Source: Ignavibacteria bacterium UBA2373
GTDB lineage: Bacteria; Bacteroidota; Ignavibacteria; Kapaibacteriales; UBA961
DNA: 64,000 nucleotides
Direction of reading: 5' to 3'
NCBI GenBank assembly: GCA_002344005.1
Contig: DDTD01000028.1
Location: 12,097 to 76,096, forward strand
Part shown: in pieces, positions 55,701 to 64,000 of the stretch
How positions within the stretch are numbered: position 1 is the stretch's first letter
Layout: every line of letters starts with the position of its first letter
The notes under the pieces: generated by a model
Database searches by the model: none
What the model was told of the DNA's origin: nothing
Seen by the model: the letters and a program-made list of their open reading frames with translations, nothing else
Translations under genes and position numbers: made by a program

Positions 55701-56237
55701 CTGTCGCACAATTTTTTAACGAATTGCAGCAAGCCAATATAGTAAATTGTGCATACATCTTATAGAGGACTCAAACGCAGCTAAGAAATTTAATTACAAT
55801 GTGTTAACAAATTTTAGACATGGTGATTTACAATTGAGTATGAATAATGACAAAAGATATGTATAAGTATCAAGTACGTAACTTCATCATATTGGATAAC
55901 AAACTATAGTTTGAGATTATGCAAGGCACCTTCACAATCAATACGATCTTGGATTGTACACGAAAAAACAATTCTCTGTAAGTTATTATTTGGCAAGTGC
56001 ATATGATATGAAAAAGTGATTTATTGTTTATACAAATTCACAACAAGCGAGTATGCCGTTTGTACATTGTTTTCAGATTCACAAAAAAGAAGTCATTATT
56101 CTGTAAACCATACAATTTAGACCCATTACTGACAAAACTACAAAGACTGAAAACGACTGTTTATGATGAAGCAAGATTGATTTCGCCGTATTTTTGCCCT
56201 CAAATTCTCTATTTACTCAAAAAACAACACCTTTGAC
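55701..56237. other. gene-free degraded region before pheT
   Basis: About 540 bases of AT-rich sequence with only short frames (for example 56024-56236) lacking ribosome sites and protein-like composition. It should include the pheT promoter and possibly decayed remains of the kinase gene's 5' part. No convincing motif was identified. Confidence 0.5.
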
Positions 56238-58652
56238 ATGACTATTTCATTGAATTGGTTAAAAGAAATCATTGATATACCTTACACAATCGAGGAACTT
56301 GATTACACACTTACAATGCTGGGTCTTGAAGTCGAAAAAATTCATAAATCAGGCAATGAGTTTCAAGGTTTTGTCATTGGCAAAGTGCTGACCAAAGAAA
56401 AGCATCCCGATGCAGATAAACTATCCGTGTGCCAAGTGTTTGACGGCAAAGAGGAGCGACAAATTATCTGTGGTGCACCCAATGTTGATGCCGGGCAAAC
56501 TATCGTTGTGGCTCTCCCCGGCGCAAAAGTACCTCATGGTGGTTTTGAGATTGCCAAAAGGAAGATTCGCGGCATTGAATCGCATGGCATGATTTGTTCG
56601 CAAGCAGAACTTGGTATTGGTGAAGACAGCGGAGGGATATGGATTTTACCCGATAATGCTACCGTTGGTATGACTTTAGCTCAATATCTCGGACTTGACG
56701 ACACCATCATTGAAATAGGCATAACACCCAATAGAGCAGATTGCCTAAGCCATATTGGCATTGCACGAGAAATCGCAGCACGTACCGGTGGCATATTGCG
56801 CATACCTTCAACTCAGCTTACAGAAGACAGTACTCTTACAATCAACAACGATATTACTATTGAGCTTCATAATCCAACACTGTGTCCACGTTATGCCGCT
56901 CGTATTGTGAAAAATGTTCGCATCACCGATAGCCCACTTTGGCTTAAACAACGATTAGAATCAATAGGTTTACGACCAAGAAATGTCATTGTAGATATTA
57001 CAAATCTTGTGCTCATGGAGTGTGGACAACCCTTGCATGCCTTCGATTTAGATACCATTACGCAACAGAAAGTGATTGTCAAAACAGCTCAATCACAAGA
57101 AAAATTTATAACATTAGATGGCAAGGAACGTATCCTTGACGAGAGGATGTTGATGATAGCCGATGCTGAACGACATATTGCAATTGCCGGTGTTATGGGA
57201 GGAGAAAATAGCGAAATCTCCGATTCAACAGTAAATGTCCTTATCGAATCTGCATATTTCCATCCATCAAGTATTCGCAGAACAGCAAAAATATTGGGTA
57301 TTTCCAGCGATGCTTCCTATCGCTTTGAACGAGGCGTTGATCCCGACGCAATTATCTATGCTGTTAATCGTGCCGCACACCTTATGGCAGAATTAGCAGA
57401 TGGAACAATAAGTCAAGGAATTATTGATATATACCCCACCCCCATTATTCCGGCTACAATACAATTACGCTATGCGCAAATTGAGCGTATTTTGGGAATT
57501 AATGTACCCATAGAAACAATACTTTCATACATTTCATCCATTGGTTGTACAATTATTACAAACAACAATGAATCTATGACTGTACAAGCACCGTCATGGC
57601 GAGTAGATATGAATCAAGAAATTGACCTTATAGAAGAAATTGCCAGATTATATAATTATGACAATATTGAAGCAGACAGAAATGCAATATTTCCGGCGGA
57701 TGCCGAAATTCCTTCATTATTCAAATCACCTGAGCGTCGTCACACCATACGACAATATCTTGTTCATCGAGGTTTACATGAAATTATTACCTATTCATTC
57801 ACCGATAATAATTCAGCGTCCCTTTCTGATACTCAAACAATTACAATTACCAATCCGTTAGGTGAAGAATTTTCCATAATGCGTCCTTCACTATTACCGG
57901 CTATGCTTAAAGTTATTGATAGAAATTACCGTAATGGACAAAACTCTCTTGCATTATTTGACTGCGGTAAAGTTTTTTCAGCGACAAAGGAAAGAACATT
58001 TATTCCCGGAATTCGCGAAAAAGAAGAATTATGTATTGCTCTAACGGGTGATTATCAACAACAACATTGGGCAGAAAAACAAAGAAAATATGATTTTTAC
58101 GATATCAAAGCTATTGTCGAGGAATTGTTATTTGATTGTTTACATTTGTCGGGTATAATGGTCGTCCCTTCCGAGCGAGACAATACGATGTATGGTCCAA
58201 ATCGAATGGATATTATTTCACATAAAAAAATAATTGGTACTTTTGGTGAGATAGACCGTTCTATCATGAAAAAATTCGGCATTGAGCAAACTATATTTGC
58301 AGCAACAATTTCATTGTCTGATATTTATACGCATCCTCAAAAAAAATTACATTATACAATGGCATCACCATTTCCTTTTGTTCGACGTGATGCAGCCTTT
58401 ACTCTTGCAGAAGATATTGCTGCTGATGAAATACTCCGAGCAGTAAATGGTGTAAACAGTCCATTATTAAAAGATGCAAATATTTTTGATGTCTTTACAG
58501 GCACAGCAGTAGGTGAAGGTAAAAAAAGCATTGCACTTGCACTCACATTCGGATCTGATGAACGTACATTAGTTGAACAAGAAATCAATACTCATTTTCA
58601 AGCAATAATAGAAGCTGTAGAAGCCGGCACAGGAGCAATACTGCGCCAATAA
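56238..58652 (+). CDS. pheT: phenylalanine--tRNA ligase beta subunit
   Basis: PheT is the large subunit of the alpha2-beta2 synthetase that charges tRNA-Phe. It has the N-terminal tRNA-binding (EMAP/OB) domain ('VIGKVLTKEKHPDADKLSVC', 'GAPNVDAGQTIVVALPGA'), the B3/4 editing domain ('NRADCLSHIGIAREIAART'), the B5 domain and central core, and a C-terminal anticodon-binding domain ('SPFPFVRRDAAFTLAEDIAA'). The 804-residue length is full size. The ATG at 56238 starts MTISLNWLKEIIDIPYTIEE. pheS is not adjacent in this window. wecB starts 38 bases after its stop and is probably transcribed with it. Confidence 0.97.
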   Translation: MTISLNWLKEIIDIPYTIEELDYTLTMLGLEVEKIHKSGNEFQGFVIGKVLTKEKHPDADKLSVCQVFDGKEERQIICGAPNVDAGQTIVVALPGAKVPHGGFEIAKRKIRGIESHGMICSQAELGIGEDSGGIWILPDNATVGMTLAQYLGLDDTIIEIGITPNRADCLSHIGIAREIAARTGGILRIPSTQLTEDSTLTINNDITIELHNPTLCPRYAARIVKNVRITDSPLWLKQRLESIGLRPRNVIVDITNLVLMECGQPLHAFDLDTITQQKVIVKTAQSQEKFITLDGKERILDERMLMIADAERHIAIAGVMGGENSEISDSTVNVLIESAYFHPSSIRRTAKILGISSDASYRFERGVDPDAIIYAVNRAAHLMAELADGTISQGIIDIYPTPIIPATIQLRYAQIERILGINVPIETILSYISSIGCTIITNNNESMTVQAPSWRVDMNQEIDLIEEIARLYNYDNIEADRNAIFPADAEIPSLFKSPERRHTIRQYLVHRGLHEIITYSFTDNNSASLSDTQTITITNPLGEEFSIMRPSLLPAMLKVIDRNYRNGQNSLALFDCGKVFSATKERTFIPGIREKEELCIALTGDYQQQHWAEKQRKYDFYDIKAIVEELLFDCLHLSGIMVVPSERDNTMYGPNRMDIISHKKIIGTFGEIDRSIMKKFGIEQTIFAATISLSDIYTHPQKKLHYTMASPFPFVRRDAAFTLAEDIAADEILRAVNGVNSPLLKDANIFDVFTGTAVGEGKKSIALALTFGSDERTLVEQEINTHFQAIIEAVEAGTGAILRQ

Positions 58653-58690
58653 TCAATAATTATTTTATTATCTCAAAGAAAAAAAATAGT

Positions 58691-59788
58691 ATGAAAAAAA
58701 TTCTTTCTGTTGTAGGGGCGCGCCCTAATTTTATGAAAGTAGCTCCTATTCATCGCGCTTTTCAGCGTTATTCACCGGAAATTGAACATAGTATTGTCCA
58801 TACAGGGCAACATTATGATACAAAAATGTCCGATACTTTTTTTCAAGATTTAGATATGCCTGAACCTGCTGTGTTTTTGGGTATCGGATCAGGCAGCCAT
58901 GCTGTGCAAACAGCAAAAGTTATGGTTGAATTTGAAAAAGTTTGCGAGAGTATGCGCCCTGATATAGTTATTGTTGTCGGCGATGTCAACTCCACTGTGG
59001 GCTGTTCATTGGTATCTGTAAAAATGGGCATACCCACAGCACATGTAGAAGCCGGGTTGCGTAGTTTTGACAGAGCAATGCCCGAAGAAATAAACCGTCT
59101 AGCAACTGATGCTATTTGTGATTATTGGTTTGTGACAGAACAAAGTGGTATTGATGAATTACGAAAACAAGGAGCACCGGAAAATAATATATTTTTTGTC
59201 GGTAACACAATGATTGATTCTTTACATTACGCTTTACCCAAAGCAAAAAAATTACAATTTATCAATGAATTGGGTCTAACGGAAAAGAATTATGCTTTAA
59301 TCACAATGCATCGCCCGAGTAATGTTGATGAGCCGGAACAACTTCGCACTTTATTGGTCATGCTTGCCGAACTTACACAACAACGTGATATTATTTTTCC
59401 TGTTCATCCGAGAACAAGAAAAAACATAGAAATATTCGGATTATCGGATATAATTGATTCCCATCCACGTATGCACTTAATTGATCCGCAGGGCTATATT
59501 ACTTTCTTGCACCTTATGATGAATGCTGATTTTGTTATGACAGATTCGGGAGGAGTTCAAGAAGAAACCACAGCATTGGGTGTGCCTTGTTTGACAATAC
59601 GCACAACGACCGAAAGACCCATCACAACAACATTAGGTACGAATATTCTTGTGCAACCTAATCCTGATAATATTCGCCAAGCATTATACACCATGGTTTC
59701 TCAACCAAGAAAATCAGGACAAATACCGCCTCTTTGGGACGGAAAAGCCGCTGAGAGAATAGCAGAAATTATACACAATTTACTATAA
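58691..59788 (+). CDS. wecB: UDP-N-acetylglucosamine 2-epimerase (non-hydrolysing)
   Basis: WecB interconverts UDP-GlcNAc and UDP-ManNAc for surface polysaccharides. The conserved N-terminus 'VVGARPNFMKVAPIHRAF', 'VHTGQHYDTKMSD', 'GDVNSTVGCSLVS', 'HVEAGLRSFDRAMPEEINR', and 'TDSGGVQEETTALGVPCLTI' are all intact, and the 365-residue length is standard. It is the second gene of a likely pheT-wecB-rqcH transcript (38- and 11-base gaps), an unusual mix of functions. There is no glycan gene cluster nearby, so the polymer it serves is unknown. Confidence 0.95.
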   Translation: MKKILSVVGARPNFMKVAPIHRAFQRYSPEIEHSIVHTGQHYDTKMSDTFFQDLDMPEPAVFLGIGSGSHAVQTAKVMVEFEKVCESMRPDIVIVVGDVNSTVGCSLVSVKMGIPTAHVEAGLRSFDRAMPEEINRLATDAICDYWFVTEQSGIDELRKQGAPENNIFFVGNTMIDSLHYALPKAKKLQFINELGLTEKNYALITMHRPSNVDEPEQLRTLLVMLAELTQQRDIIFPVHPRTRKNIEIFGLSDIIDSHPRMHLIDPQGYITFLHLMMNADFVMTDSGGVQEETTALGVPCLTIRTTTERPITTTLGTNILVQPNPDNIRQALYTMVSQPRKSGQIPPLWDGKAAERIAEIIHNLL

Positions 59789-59799
59789 AATCGTTTTCT

Positions 59800-61473
59800 A
59801 TGATTCGCCACCATTACACGTTAGAACATATCGTTAAGGAATGTCGGCGTGAGTTAGTCGGTATGTACATATCAGATTGTTTTACGCAAGAAAAAAACAT
59901 TCTTATGATTGAATGTACCGCAGAAAAGCATGAACTATGGTTAGAGTGTTCGCTCGATACATATAATGGTTCCTTTTTTTTAAAAAAGGATTTTGCCAGA
60001 GCAAGACACAATGCAAGAGATTGTTTTCCTGACATCGTAGGACAGCAAATACGCGATATAAAAATTTTTGAACATGACAGGATTATTGCACTTTATACAG
60101 GTTCTTTTATTGTATATTTTTTATTATTTAGTGGTGGTAAAGGCAACATAATTCTCTGTAACCATCAGAATGTTCCATTATCCGGATTTTCTGCATCTCT
60201 TGAGTTTTCTCAAAATAGCATAGAATACTTATTATCTGCGAAAAATGCACCATTTCGTTTGCGTGAAAATCTATCCGTTAAAGAATTAGAAGTTCACATA
60301 TCTTTATTTGTTTCGGATATACGTATCGAAGATACTATTGTTGATATTATTCATCGTTCTTTACCTGAATTAGGCAAATATTATAGCCATTATATAAAAA
60401 ATAAATTTGAGGCATTGCCTTATAAAAAAGACAGTATATTGACTTCTTTATCTGAACAAATCATAAATACATATAATGCTATAAAAATGTGCGAAGAGTA
60501 TTTTTGTCTTAAACATGACACTACATATATTTTCTCACTTCTTCCACTTGAGGGTTATACTATAGTTTTCAAAAGTAATAGCATATCGGAGGTAATAAGG
60601 CGTACTATTTCTCTCAGAAAAAAAGCACACAGAGAACAAGAAATCATTCACAAATTACGTACGACCTTAGACAAAAAAATAAAAAAAGTCGAACGAACAC
60701 TTACTCTTTTAGAGAATGAAAACACAGCACTTCAAAAATCTGAATATTATAAATTATGGGCAGATATTTTATTTTCCCAAGAAAATGGTAGAGTCAGACC
60801 TGAAGGGCAAGAATTCATCACTACTGACTGGGAAGGTAATTCTATACGCATTCCGGTATCAAAAGAAAAAACACTCATAGAGAATGCCGAGTTATATTAC
60901 GTTAAAATTCGTAATGCACACCAATCAGCAAAAATACGAAATCAACGTATTCCATTATACAAGAAAGAATTAGCAACACTCAATCAGTGGCTTACAACTC
61001 TTAACAATAGTCCGCAACTTGATATATTGGAAGAATTATTTCAAAAAGTTTTCAAGACCTCTACAAAAAAAATGAACATTATTCAAGAACAAACAACCAA
61101 ATTCCGAGTATTCCCATTAGATAGCGGATTTACACTCTATGTTGGGAAAAATGCTACTAACAATGATGAACTGACAATGCGGTTTGCAAAACCTAATGAT
61201 CTTTGGTTTCATGCCCGAGGAGTAAGTGGCTCTCATGCTGTACTACGGCAAACAGGTAAAGAAAAACCCTCAAAAAAAATCATTGAAAAAGCTGCCGCGA
61301 TTGCTGCTTATTATTCTTCAGCACGTAATTCTTCCTATACTCCGGTAGCTTATACAGAAAAAAAATATATACGTAAGCCCAAAGGGTCTAACCCGGGTGC
61401 TGTTATTATGGAACGTGAAAAAGTGGTTATGGTCGCACCGTCATTACCGGAGGGATACAATGAAAAAGAATAA
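59800..61473 (+). CDS. rqcH: NFACT/RqcH-family ribosome-quality-control protein
   Basis: RqcH (bacterial Rqc2) binds stalled 50S-peptidyl-tRNA complexes and adds Ala tails. The NFACT-N domain starts 'MIRHHYTLEHIVKECRRELV', the middle (about 270-410) is helical and coiled-coil-like, and the NFACT-R/DUF814 domain shows 'NDLWFHARGVSGSHAVLR' with 'AAAIAAYYSSARNSSYTPVAY' and 'KYIRKPKGSNPGAV'. The 557-residue length is near that of Bacillus RqcH. Older annotations as fibronectin-binding protein come from this family. It starts 11 bases after wecB and is convergent with the next gene, three bases away. Confidence 0.88.
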   Translation: MIRHHYTLEHIVKECRRELVGMYISDCFTQEKNILMIECTAEKHELWLECSLDTYNGSFFLKKDFARARHNARDCFPDIVGQQIRDIKIFEHDRIIALYTGSFIVYFLLFSGGKGNIILCNHQNVPLSGFSASLEFSQNSIEYLLSAKNAPFRLRENLSVKELEVHISLFVSDIRIEDTIVDIIHRSLPELGKYYSHYIKNKFEALPYKKDSILTSLSEQIINTYNAIKMCEEYFCLKHDTTYIFSLLPLEGYTIVFKSNSISEVIRRTISLRKKAHREQEIIHKLRTTLDKKIKKVERTLTLLENENTALQKSEYYKLWADILFSQENGRVRPEGQEFITTDWEGNSIRIPVSKEKTLIENAELYYVKIRNAHQSAKIRNQRIPLYKKELATLNQWLTTLNNSPQLDILEELFQKVFKTSTKKMNIIQEQTTKFRVFPLDSGFTLYVGKNATNNDELTMRFAKPNDLWFHARGVSGSHAVLRQTGKEKPSKKIIEKAAAIAAYYSSARNSSYTPVAYTEKKYIRKPKGSNPGAVIMEREKVVMVAPSLPEGYNEKE

Positions 61474-61475
61474 TA

Positions 61476-63194
61476 CTATGGCTGTAAAACAACCTTTATA
61501 CCTTCAACAGTCCAACGAGATTTAACACTTACCGAAACCGGATTTACTAAGAATCTCTCAGAAAAAGAATATGGATACGCTGTGCCGAAATCATACTCAT
61601 CATTATTATTCGCATCATGAAAAACGCCAAGAATATAATCCCCCGCCGGTATATTATTTATAACCCACTCACCTGATTGAGGAAGTATCACTTTATATTG
61701 TCTTGATAATCTTGCTCCGGTATTTTTCGGTGTAAGCAAAATAATATATTGTCCGCCGGATATAGACACAGAATCATACAGTGTTCCCTTTATTGTACCG
61801 AATTCACGACTATCTATGGTTCTAAATCGAATACGTTGAGTACTATCATTCATTGTACGCCCATTCCATGCTTGAATATTTTTATGTTGTAATTCAAATT
61901 CATACCATTGATAAGAGTTAAGTGGTTCTTCAGTTGTAACAACAAGTTCAGCAGGATGTTTCCATCGAAAATACAGAGCTTGTGATTTGCTGTTTTTTAA
62001 GTCGGTCAAAGATATTCCACGCATCATTATGTTCGTATCCACCGCTGTAGAAAACTGAATAGTTATTTCCGGATATAATGCAATATTTTTACTACTGTCC
62101 CGCAACGATACAAGCTCAATATATGGTTTAGAACTATCAACTTCTATAGAACTTCCGAATAATTTTGTACGCAGAGAATCCTGTATTTTATTTCCTGATT
62201 TATCTTTTATTTCTTGGCTACAAATAATCTTCCATATCTTAGAAGTATCCAGTGAGTTTTTGAGCACTCCATAAATACTTTTTGTATTTTGTGGATTTCT
62301 ATAAAGTGCTGTAAATTCTATATTTTCTTTTGTAGCATCATTAGTATCAATTATAGAAAACCATTGTGCCTTTAGTGAAGAACTATCTATTTCTTCGGAA
62401 AAATCCATCTTCAAAAGCCGATTATTGATTGGCTCTACATTATATAAAGCCGGAGCAATAATGTCAATTGGTTCACCACATCGCAATATTGTTTGTGTTA
62501 GTTGTGCATTGTTAACAACAACTTGCTTCCATGTTGTTCCAAAGCCATCAATACCGGGAGAAAACAAACGATCTTTATATTGATCCTTCACAGCTAGCAG
62601 CCGATATTCGCCATTAGGTAAAGCATAAAATGTAAAGTCACCGGAACTCCCTGTTTGTGTGATATAACGTGATTCAGTAACCGATGGATTAAGAGAATCT
62701 CTATTAAAAGTCGTTAGTGGATATAAAAACACATACACTCCCGCAGGTGATGATTCAAATATTTTTCCTTTAATCACTCCACTGTCTATATTATTACCCG
62801 TAGAAAAAGTCAAAGAAAATGATTCTGTCGGTTTATTTCCCTTTAAATCTGTATAATCAGCTCCTAATGAGACCGTATAAGTAGTGTTTTTTTCTAAAGG
62901 TTGGGTAAACTCTATATCTAAAAACCGACCACTCCAGTCTAATTCAAACGACAGACGAGGTGTAATAAAGATATTTTCAGTTATAGTTGATTTTTGAATA
63001 TATTCTGAAAATTCAATCATTACTTTATCGGCTGCAAAATTTTTCGTCATTTGAGCAGGTTCAAAAGAAACAACTTTTGGTGGCTCTGTATCAGGAGGTC
63101 CGCCCATAGGACGCTGCTCATTAGCACAACCGAATAACAGAGCGGTTATCAAAATAATATATGCACTATTTATGGATAGACTTTGTATATTCAT
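61476..63194 (-). CDS. surface lipoprotein with Ig-like (Big_5) and beta-sandwich domains
   Basis: The signal peptide ends in a lipobox, 'ALLFGCANEQ', so the protein is probably a lipoprotein of the outer membrane. An N-terminal Ig-like Big_5 domain ('PKVVSFEPAQMTKNFAADKV', 'TTYTVSLGADYTDLKGNKP') is followed by carboxypeptidase-regulatory-like segments ('GVIKGKIFESSPAGVYVFLY') and further beta-domains to residue 572. This layout is common in Bacteroidota proteins of unknown function. The gene ends three bases from the converging rqcH stop. Confidence 0.82.
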   Translation of the reverse strand: MNIQSLSINSAYIILITALLFGCANEQRPMGGPPDTEPPKVVSFEPAQMTKNFAADKVMIEFSEYIQKSTITENIFITPRLSFELDWSGRFLDIEFTQPLEKNTTYTVSLGADYTDLKGNKPTESFSLTFSTGNNIDSGVIKGKIFESSPAGVYVFLYPLTTFNRDSLNPSVTESRYITQTGSSGDFTFYALPNGEYRLLAVKDQYKDRLFSPGIDGFGTTWKQVVVNNAQLTQTILRCGEPIDIIAPALYNVEPINNRLLKMDFSEEIDSSSLKAQWFSIIDTNDATKENIEFTALYRNPQNTKSIYGVLKNSLDTSKIWKIICSQEIKDKSGNKIQDSLRTKLFGSSIEVDSSKPYIELVSLRDSSKNIALYPEITIQFSTAVDTNIMMRGISLTDLKNSKSQALYFRWKHPAELVVTTEEPLNSYQWYEFELQHKNIQAWNGRTMNDSTQRIRFRTIDSREFGTIKGTLYDSVSISGGQYIILLTPKNTGARLSRQYKVILPQSGEWVINNIPAGDYILGVFHDANNNDEYDFGTAYPYSFSERFLVNPVSVSVKSRWTVEGIKVVLQP

Positions 63195-63232
63195 ACTATA
63201 CTTTGCAAATTAATTTCATTCATTTACATAAA

Positions 63233-63261
63233 AAAAGCCGATGATTGACTCATCGGCTTTT
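63233..63261 (-). terminator. terminator of the T9SS cargo gene at the right edge
   Basis: AAAAGCCGATGA and TCATCGGCTTTT form a perfect 12-bp stem with a five-base loop, followed on the minus strand by seven T. It lies 41 bases past the stop of the gene at 63302. Confidence 0.88.
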
Positions 63262-63301
63262 CAATTTACGAAAGTTTTTTCGCTTTCATGACATCAAGGG
63301 C

Positions 63302-64000
63302 TTACTTAACATAAAGCATACGCTTTGTCAAGCTCTGTCCATTAGCTGTCAATGTGTAATTGTAAACACCCGCACTCAAGTTATATATGCCACCGTCAAA
63401 ACTGACAGGGACAAGACCATAGGCGACACCATCATACAATACGGCTACTTCACGACCAAAGTTATCGCTCACAACTAAACGTGCTGTGCCCGTTTGAGGA
63501 ACATTGAAGCGGATTGTCGTTACACCGTCAAATGGATTCGGTTCATTGCTGCTTAAGTACAATGAACTGCCATCCTCTGACTCTAAGCCCGATACTTCCG
63601 TCGTCACGGTGACTTCCGTCGTATCTGAATAACTTACACCGCAATCATTACTTACGCGACAATAGTATTGACCCGCATCTGTACCTACAGCTACTCCAAA
63701 TTTCGAATAAATCGCATTCGATATCGAATCAGTTGTGATGGCGGTGCTGCCGCGATACCATTGATATTTTGTCGTCGGATCACTCGCTGTCGCTACTGCT
63801 AAACGCAAATAACCACCCGCTTTGATACTTAATTTGCTCTCTGTCGGACCATAAACAACAGGCTTAGTTTTCATGCGTAACATCGCTACTGATGAACTTA
63901 CACTGCCGCAATCGCCTGTAATAACTACACTGTAATTGCCTTGATCTGTGCCCGATACTGCAGCTATTTTGAACACACTGTCTGTGGCTCCAACCAAGTC
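63302..64000 (-). CDS. C-terminus of a large Ig-like secreted protein with T9SS sorting domain (5' end outside window)
   Basis: The reading frame is open to the window edge, so only the last 232 residues are visible. They hold the end of one Ig-like domain ('GTDQGNYSVVITGDCGSVSS'), one full Ig-like domain ('KYQWYRGSTAITTDSISN', 'CRVSNDCGVSYSDTTEV'), then a T9SS CTD ('YLSSNEPNPFDGVTTIRFNV', 'LVVSDNFGREVAVLYDGVAY', 'YNLSAGVYNYTLTANGQSLT'). The Ig-like modules resemble those of the 1,545-residue cargo at 32174. A strong terminator follows. Confidence 0.88.
   Translation of the reverse strand, partial: DLVGATDSVFKIAAVSGTDQGNYSVVITGDCGSVSSSVAMLRMKTKPVVYGPTESKLSIKAGGYLRLAVATASDPTTKYQWYRGSTAITTDSISNAIYSKFGVAVGTDAGQYYCRVSNDCGVSYSDTTEVTVTTEVSGLESEDGSSLYLSSNEPNPFDGVTTIRFNVPQTGTARLVVSDNFGREVAVLYDGVAYGLVPVSFDGGIYNLSAGVYNYTLTANGQSLTKRMLYVK

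Noticed and set aside
56024..56236. Seventy-codon frame ahead of pheT
   Set aside because: It has no ribosome site, is Lys/Phe-rich and has no protein-like pattern; it lies in an eroded region.

Overview
The window looks like chromosomal DNA of a free-living Gram-negative bacterium of the FCB group, most like a Bacteroidota or Kapabacteria/Ignavibacteria-type lineage (inference). The evidence is five predicted secreted proteins that end in type IX secretion (T9SS) C-terminal sorting domains, a PorX regulator (response-regulator receiver plus PglZ domain), a HmuY-like protein beside a TonB-dependent receptor, a cysteine-free Mrp ATPase, weak Shine-Dalgarno sites, and AT-rich DNA. No rRNA operon, insertion sequence, prophage or CRISPR array was seen.

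Layout. 1-6.1 kb: the start of a secreted protein, then clpX, clpP, trigger factor, tRNA-Leu and the potassium transporter kup, all on the minus strand. 6.3-7.4 kb: an overlapping pair of small unknown genes, the second a membrane-anchored coiled coil. 7.7-10.3 kb: citrate synthase and an acetyl-CoA acetyltransferase, convergent across a strong terminator. 10.3-10.7 kb: palindromic repeats at a point where strand composition flips. 10.7-17.8 kb: a GAF-containing chemotaxis receptor, a membrane acyltransferase, murF and a NagZ-like glycosidase (cell-wall metabolism). 18.5-23.6 kb: a four-gene secreted-protein cluster (two Cys-rich proteins, a very small T9SS cargo and a 1,112-residue repeat protein). 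24.3-30.3 kb: PEP carboxykinase, a SbnI/ParB-like protein, purH, a ROK kinase and an unknown protein. 30.3-36.8 kb: a TPR histidine kinase without its catalytic G boxes and a 1,546-residue mosaic T9SS cargo. 37-40 kb: M28 peptidase, NifU-like scaffold and Mrp. 40.3-45.8 kb: a T9SS cargo with Asp-box repeats, porX, an LCP protein and tRNA-Glu. 46-49 kb: TonB receptor and HmuY-like protein. 49.4-54.9 kb: flavin reductase-like protein, glycosyltransferase, bL25, prs, tRNA-Gln and guaB. 55.3-55.7 kb: a frameshifted kinase remnant. 56.2-61.5 kb: pheT, wecB and an RqcH/NFACT gene. 61.5-64 kb: an Ig-like lipoprotein and the end of another T9SS cargo.

How the genes connect. Housekeeping functions (proteolysis and folding, PRPP and purine synthesis, Phe-tRNA charging, TCA and gluconeogenic enzymes) are interleaved with an outward-facing programme: several large surface or secreted proteins that need the T9SS, and PorX, the known T9SS transcriptional regulator. 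The T9SS core machinery itself is not in this window. Most transcription units end in clear rho-independent hairpins, listed below. Start sites were often moved inward from the longest open frame to a Met that begins a good signal peptide or conserved domain.
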